From Crocinitomicaceae bacterium (lineage in GTDB: Bacteria > Bacteroidota > Bacteroidia > Flavobacteriales_D > Crocinitomicaceae): a stretch of 64,000 bases of DNA. Where the stretch lies: contig JANQWC010000005.1 of NCBI GenBank assembly GCA_030730025.1, positions 143,886-207,885 of the forward strand, given 5' to 3'. The position numbers and the translations under genes were made by a program. The notes beneath the pieces are model-generated. The model made no database searches. It was given only the letters and a program-made list of their open reading frames with translations, and was not told the origin of the DNA. Shown here in pieces: positions 62,361 to 64,000 of this stretch. Within the stretch, counting starts at the first letter, position 1. Each line of letters starts with the position of its first letter.

Positions 62361-64000
62361 TTACATCTTAATAATGATGAATTCTGTGCGTCGGTTCAGC
62401 TGATGCTGTTCTTCGCTACAAGTAGATTTGACAGTCCCTTCGCAACCGCAGTCGTTCAACAACCTTGTTTCTCCGTAACCTTTACCGTAAATACGCGACG
62501 GATTGCTGATGCGTTGCTGAATATAAGCGGCAGATGATTTGGCACGGTTGCTCGAAAGCGTTTCATTGAATTTGATGCTACTGCGGCAGTCGGTGTGTGA
62601 ACCCAGTTCAATGACCATAGTTGGGTTCTCGTTCATGACCATCACAATTTTATCCAACTCAATAGCGGCATCTTTGCGGATATTGAATTTACCAAGGTCA
62701 AAATAAATAGGTTTGATACCCAACATTTTGGCGAGGTCTCCACCGAGTACGACTGGTTGAAGTTCAATTTTAAGTTTTTCGTGTAGCTGAATGACACCTT
62801 CTTGTTCGATACGCCCCTGGAAATCAATCGTTTTGTTCAGGTAACCTGGCATAGAAAGTTCGATTTTCAATTGCAGTTCATCGCCAACTTTGTACCCTTT
62901 GAGCGGTTCGCTTACATCTCCAGCAGATAGCGTGTTTTTGTCAACGAGTGTGTTTTTGGTTTTGAGGTCAGTAATGACAACACCTACACCAGCTAAAGGC
63001 GCTTTGGTGTCTGTATCTGTGACAAGTAAACGTATTCCGTAGTCTGGTGTAGGTGCGAGTCCAATTTTTTGTTCGAAAACAGTTGCATTTTTAGGCACCT
63101 CAATTTGTCTGATGACATCGTCGTACTTGTCTGTGCGTGTAGAAATCGTATAAGTAGTTCCGGCGATTCCTTCAAATTGGAAAGAGCCATTGGCATCGGT
63201 TTTGACGCTGGCAACGATATTTCCATTTTGGTCTTTGATGGTAATGGTTGCAAAAGAAAGTGGATTGTTGTTGTTCTTGTCAACGATTGTCATCTTGATG
63301 AGCGGGTTGAAGCGGATCTCCTGAATTTTTTCAAAGGCGTAGATGTCGTCGCTGCCCTTTCGGTTAGAAGATAAATAACCCCATTTACCGTTTGCTAAAA
63401 ATGTGAGCGCAAAATCATCGGCTGTGGAGTTGACAGATAAGCCAAGATTTTTAGCCGCCATATTTGCATCTGCAGGTACAGCAAAAATATCGAGCCCGCC
63501 TAAACCAGGGCGTCCGTTGGATGCAAAATACAAGAGTTTGTCAGTGCCTATCCAAGGAAATAATTCTTGGCCGCTCGTATTGATGTTTGGGCCTAAATTG
63601 ACGGGTTTGCCAAACTGGCCTTTGTCGTCCATAGTACAAGCATAAATATCGGCGCCGCCAAATCCACCGGGCATATCAGAGGCAAAATAAAGTGTCTTTC
63701 CATCTGCACTGAGTGCCGGATGACCACAAGCGTAGTCTGCGGAGTTATATGGGAATTCTCTGACATTGACCCACTCACTGCGCACTACATCGGCAATGTA
63801 GATTTTGAGGTGCTGAATGCCATCTTTGCCTAGTTTATTTTTCTTATCGCGGTTGTTGCTCGTGTAATACACCAACTGACCATTTGAACTAAAGCAGAGC
63901 GGGCCGTCGTGCTTGATAGAATTGATGGGTCTTTCCAACAAAATAGGTTCGGATAAAAATCCGTTTTCACCTGTCTGAACAAAAAAGAGCTCCAAAAAGT
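62361..64000 (-). CDS. OmpA-family protein with PD40 repeats, PorE-like, 5'-truncated by the window edge
   Basis: At least 544 residues, with the frame still open at base 64000, so the true N-terminus (signal peptide and probably more) lies outside. Order: PD40/WD40-like beta-propeller repeats (about 25-225, CFSSNGQLVYYTSNN, PALSADGKTLYFASDMPGG, LLYFASNGRPGLGGLDIF), carboxypeptidase-regulatory-like beta domains (about 230-320 and 325-400), and a C-terminal OmpA peptidoglycan-binding domain (about 430-540, VIELGSHTDCRSS, LSSNRAKSSAAYI). This architecture is that of the PorE/SprF-neighbouring proteins that tether the T9SS to peptidoglycan, which fits the T9SS cargo in the window. Confidence 0.9.
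   Translation of the reverse strand, partial: FLELFFVQTGENGFLSEPILLERPINSIKHDGPLCFSSNGQLVYYTSNNRDKKNKLGKDGIQHLKIYIADVVRSEWVNVREFPYNSADYACGHPALSADGKTLYFASDMPGGFGGADIYACTMDDKGQFGKPVNLGPNINTSGQELFPWIGTDKLLYFASNGRPGLGGLDIFAVPADANMAAKNLGLSVNSTADDFALTFLANGKWGYLSSNRKGSDDIYAFEKIQEIRFNPLIKMTIVDKNNNNPLSFATITIKDQNGNIVASVKTDANGSFQFEGIAGTTYTISTRTDKYDDVIRQIEVPKNATVFEQKIGLAPTPDYGIRLLVTDTDTKAPLAGVGVVITDLKTKNTLVDKNTLSAGDVSEPLKGYKVGDELQLKIELSMPGYLNKTIDFQGRIEQEGVIQLHEKLKIELQPVVLGGDLAKMLGIKPIYFDLGKFNIRKDAAIELDKIVMVMNENPTMVIELGSHTDCRSSIKFNETLSSNRAKSSAAYIQQRISNPSRIYGKGYGETRLLNDCGCEGTVKSTCSEEQHQLNRRTEFIIIKM

Overview
This window is a dense chromosomal segment from a member of the Bacteroidota, most likely a Flavobacteriales-type bacterium of the Crocinitomicaceae/Cryomorphaceae/Schleiferiaceae kind (inference from gene content, not from phylogeny). 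The evidence is: secreted proteins with type IX secretion (T9SS) C-terminal sorting domains of both type A and type B (CHU_C); gldA; a PorE-like OmpA protein; an atpBEFHAG cluster that lacks atpDC; a sufABCD block; a split transketolase; and Bacteroidota promoters (-7 element TAnnTTTG, here often TAnnTTCG) with no clear Shine-Dalgarno sequences. GC is moderate, intergenic gaps are short, and I see no rRNA, tRNA, CRISPR array, insertion sequence or prophage. No gene-free stretch exceeds about 150 bases.

Layout. 1-3.6 kb: hemA (its C-terminal part lies off the left edge), a HAD phosphatase, methylmalonyl-CoA epimerase, a T9SS cargo protein and hemJ. 3.6-8.7 kb: F-type ATP synthase operon atpBEFHAG, with a strong hairpin plus T-run between atpE and atpF. 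8.7-12.5 kb: sufABCD on the minus strand. 12.6-18.5 kb: a secreted alkaline-phosphatase-superfamily protein, long-form urocanate hydratase, and a CUB/P-domain type B T9SS protein with a small coupled partner. 18.6-23.8 kb: transketolase N- and C-terminal subunits separated by a von Willebrand A gene, then a YyaL-like thioredoxin protein. 23.8-28.2 kb: two SGNH-hydrolase-like proteins plus an MBOAT acyltransferase, probably an envelope or exopolysaccharide O-acetylation cassette. 28.3-30.3 kb: queA-ribF. 30.3-33.8 kb: secreted carbohydrate-binding-like protein, leucine-rich-repeat protein, GH25 lysozyme and a membrane protein. 33.8-40.3 kb: rnpA, S41 protease, O-antigen-ligase-like protein, gldA, tyrS and a DUF3108 protein. 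40.3-45.6 kb: LamG T9SS protein, xseAB and two unrecognised envelope proteins. 45.6-47.6 kb: one gene encoding a lycopene cyclase fused to a Brp/Blh beta-carotene dioxygenase. 47.6-58.9 kb: DOMON T9SS protein, secreted ankyrin protein and a 3,023-residue repeat protein, probably one operon. 59-61.7 kb: DUF456 protein, outer-membrane-barrel-like protein and an alpha-amylase lipoprotein. 61.7-64 kb: YigZ and an OmpA/PD40 protein cut by the right edge.

Main points. The CrtY-Blh fusion would take lycopene through beta-carotene to retinal in one polypeptide, which suggests a light-driven rhodopsin elsewhere in the genome. Distances from the -7 box to the start codon fall into two groups (3-6 nt and about 15-18 nt), suggesting that a subset of genes is transcribed without a leader. 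Several starts are GTG or TTG (hemA, VWA, SGNH-1, rnpA, xseA, crtY-blh, yigZ) and were chosen using the promoter box, an in-frame stop or the domain boundary.
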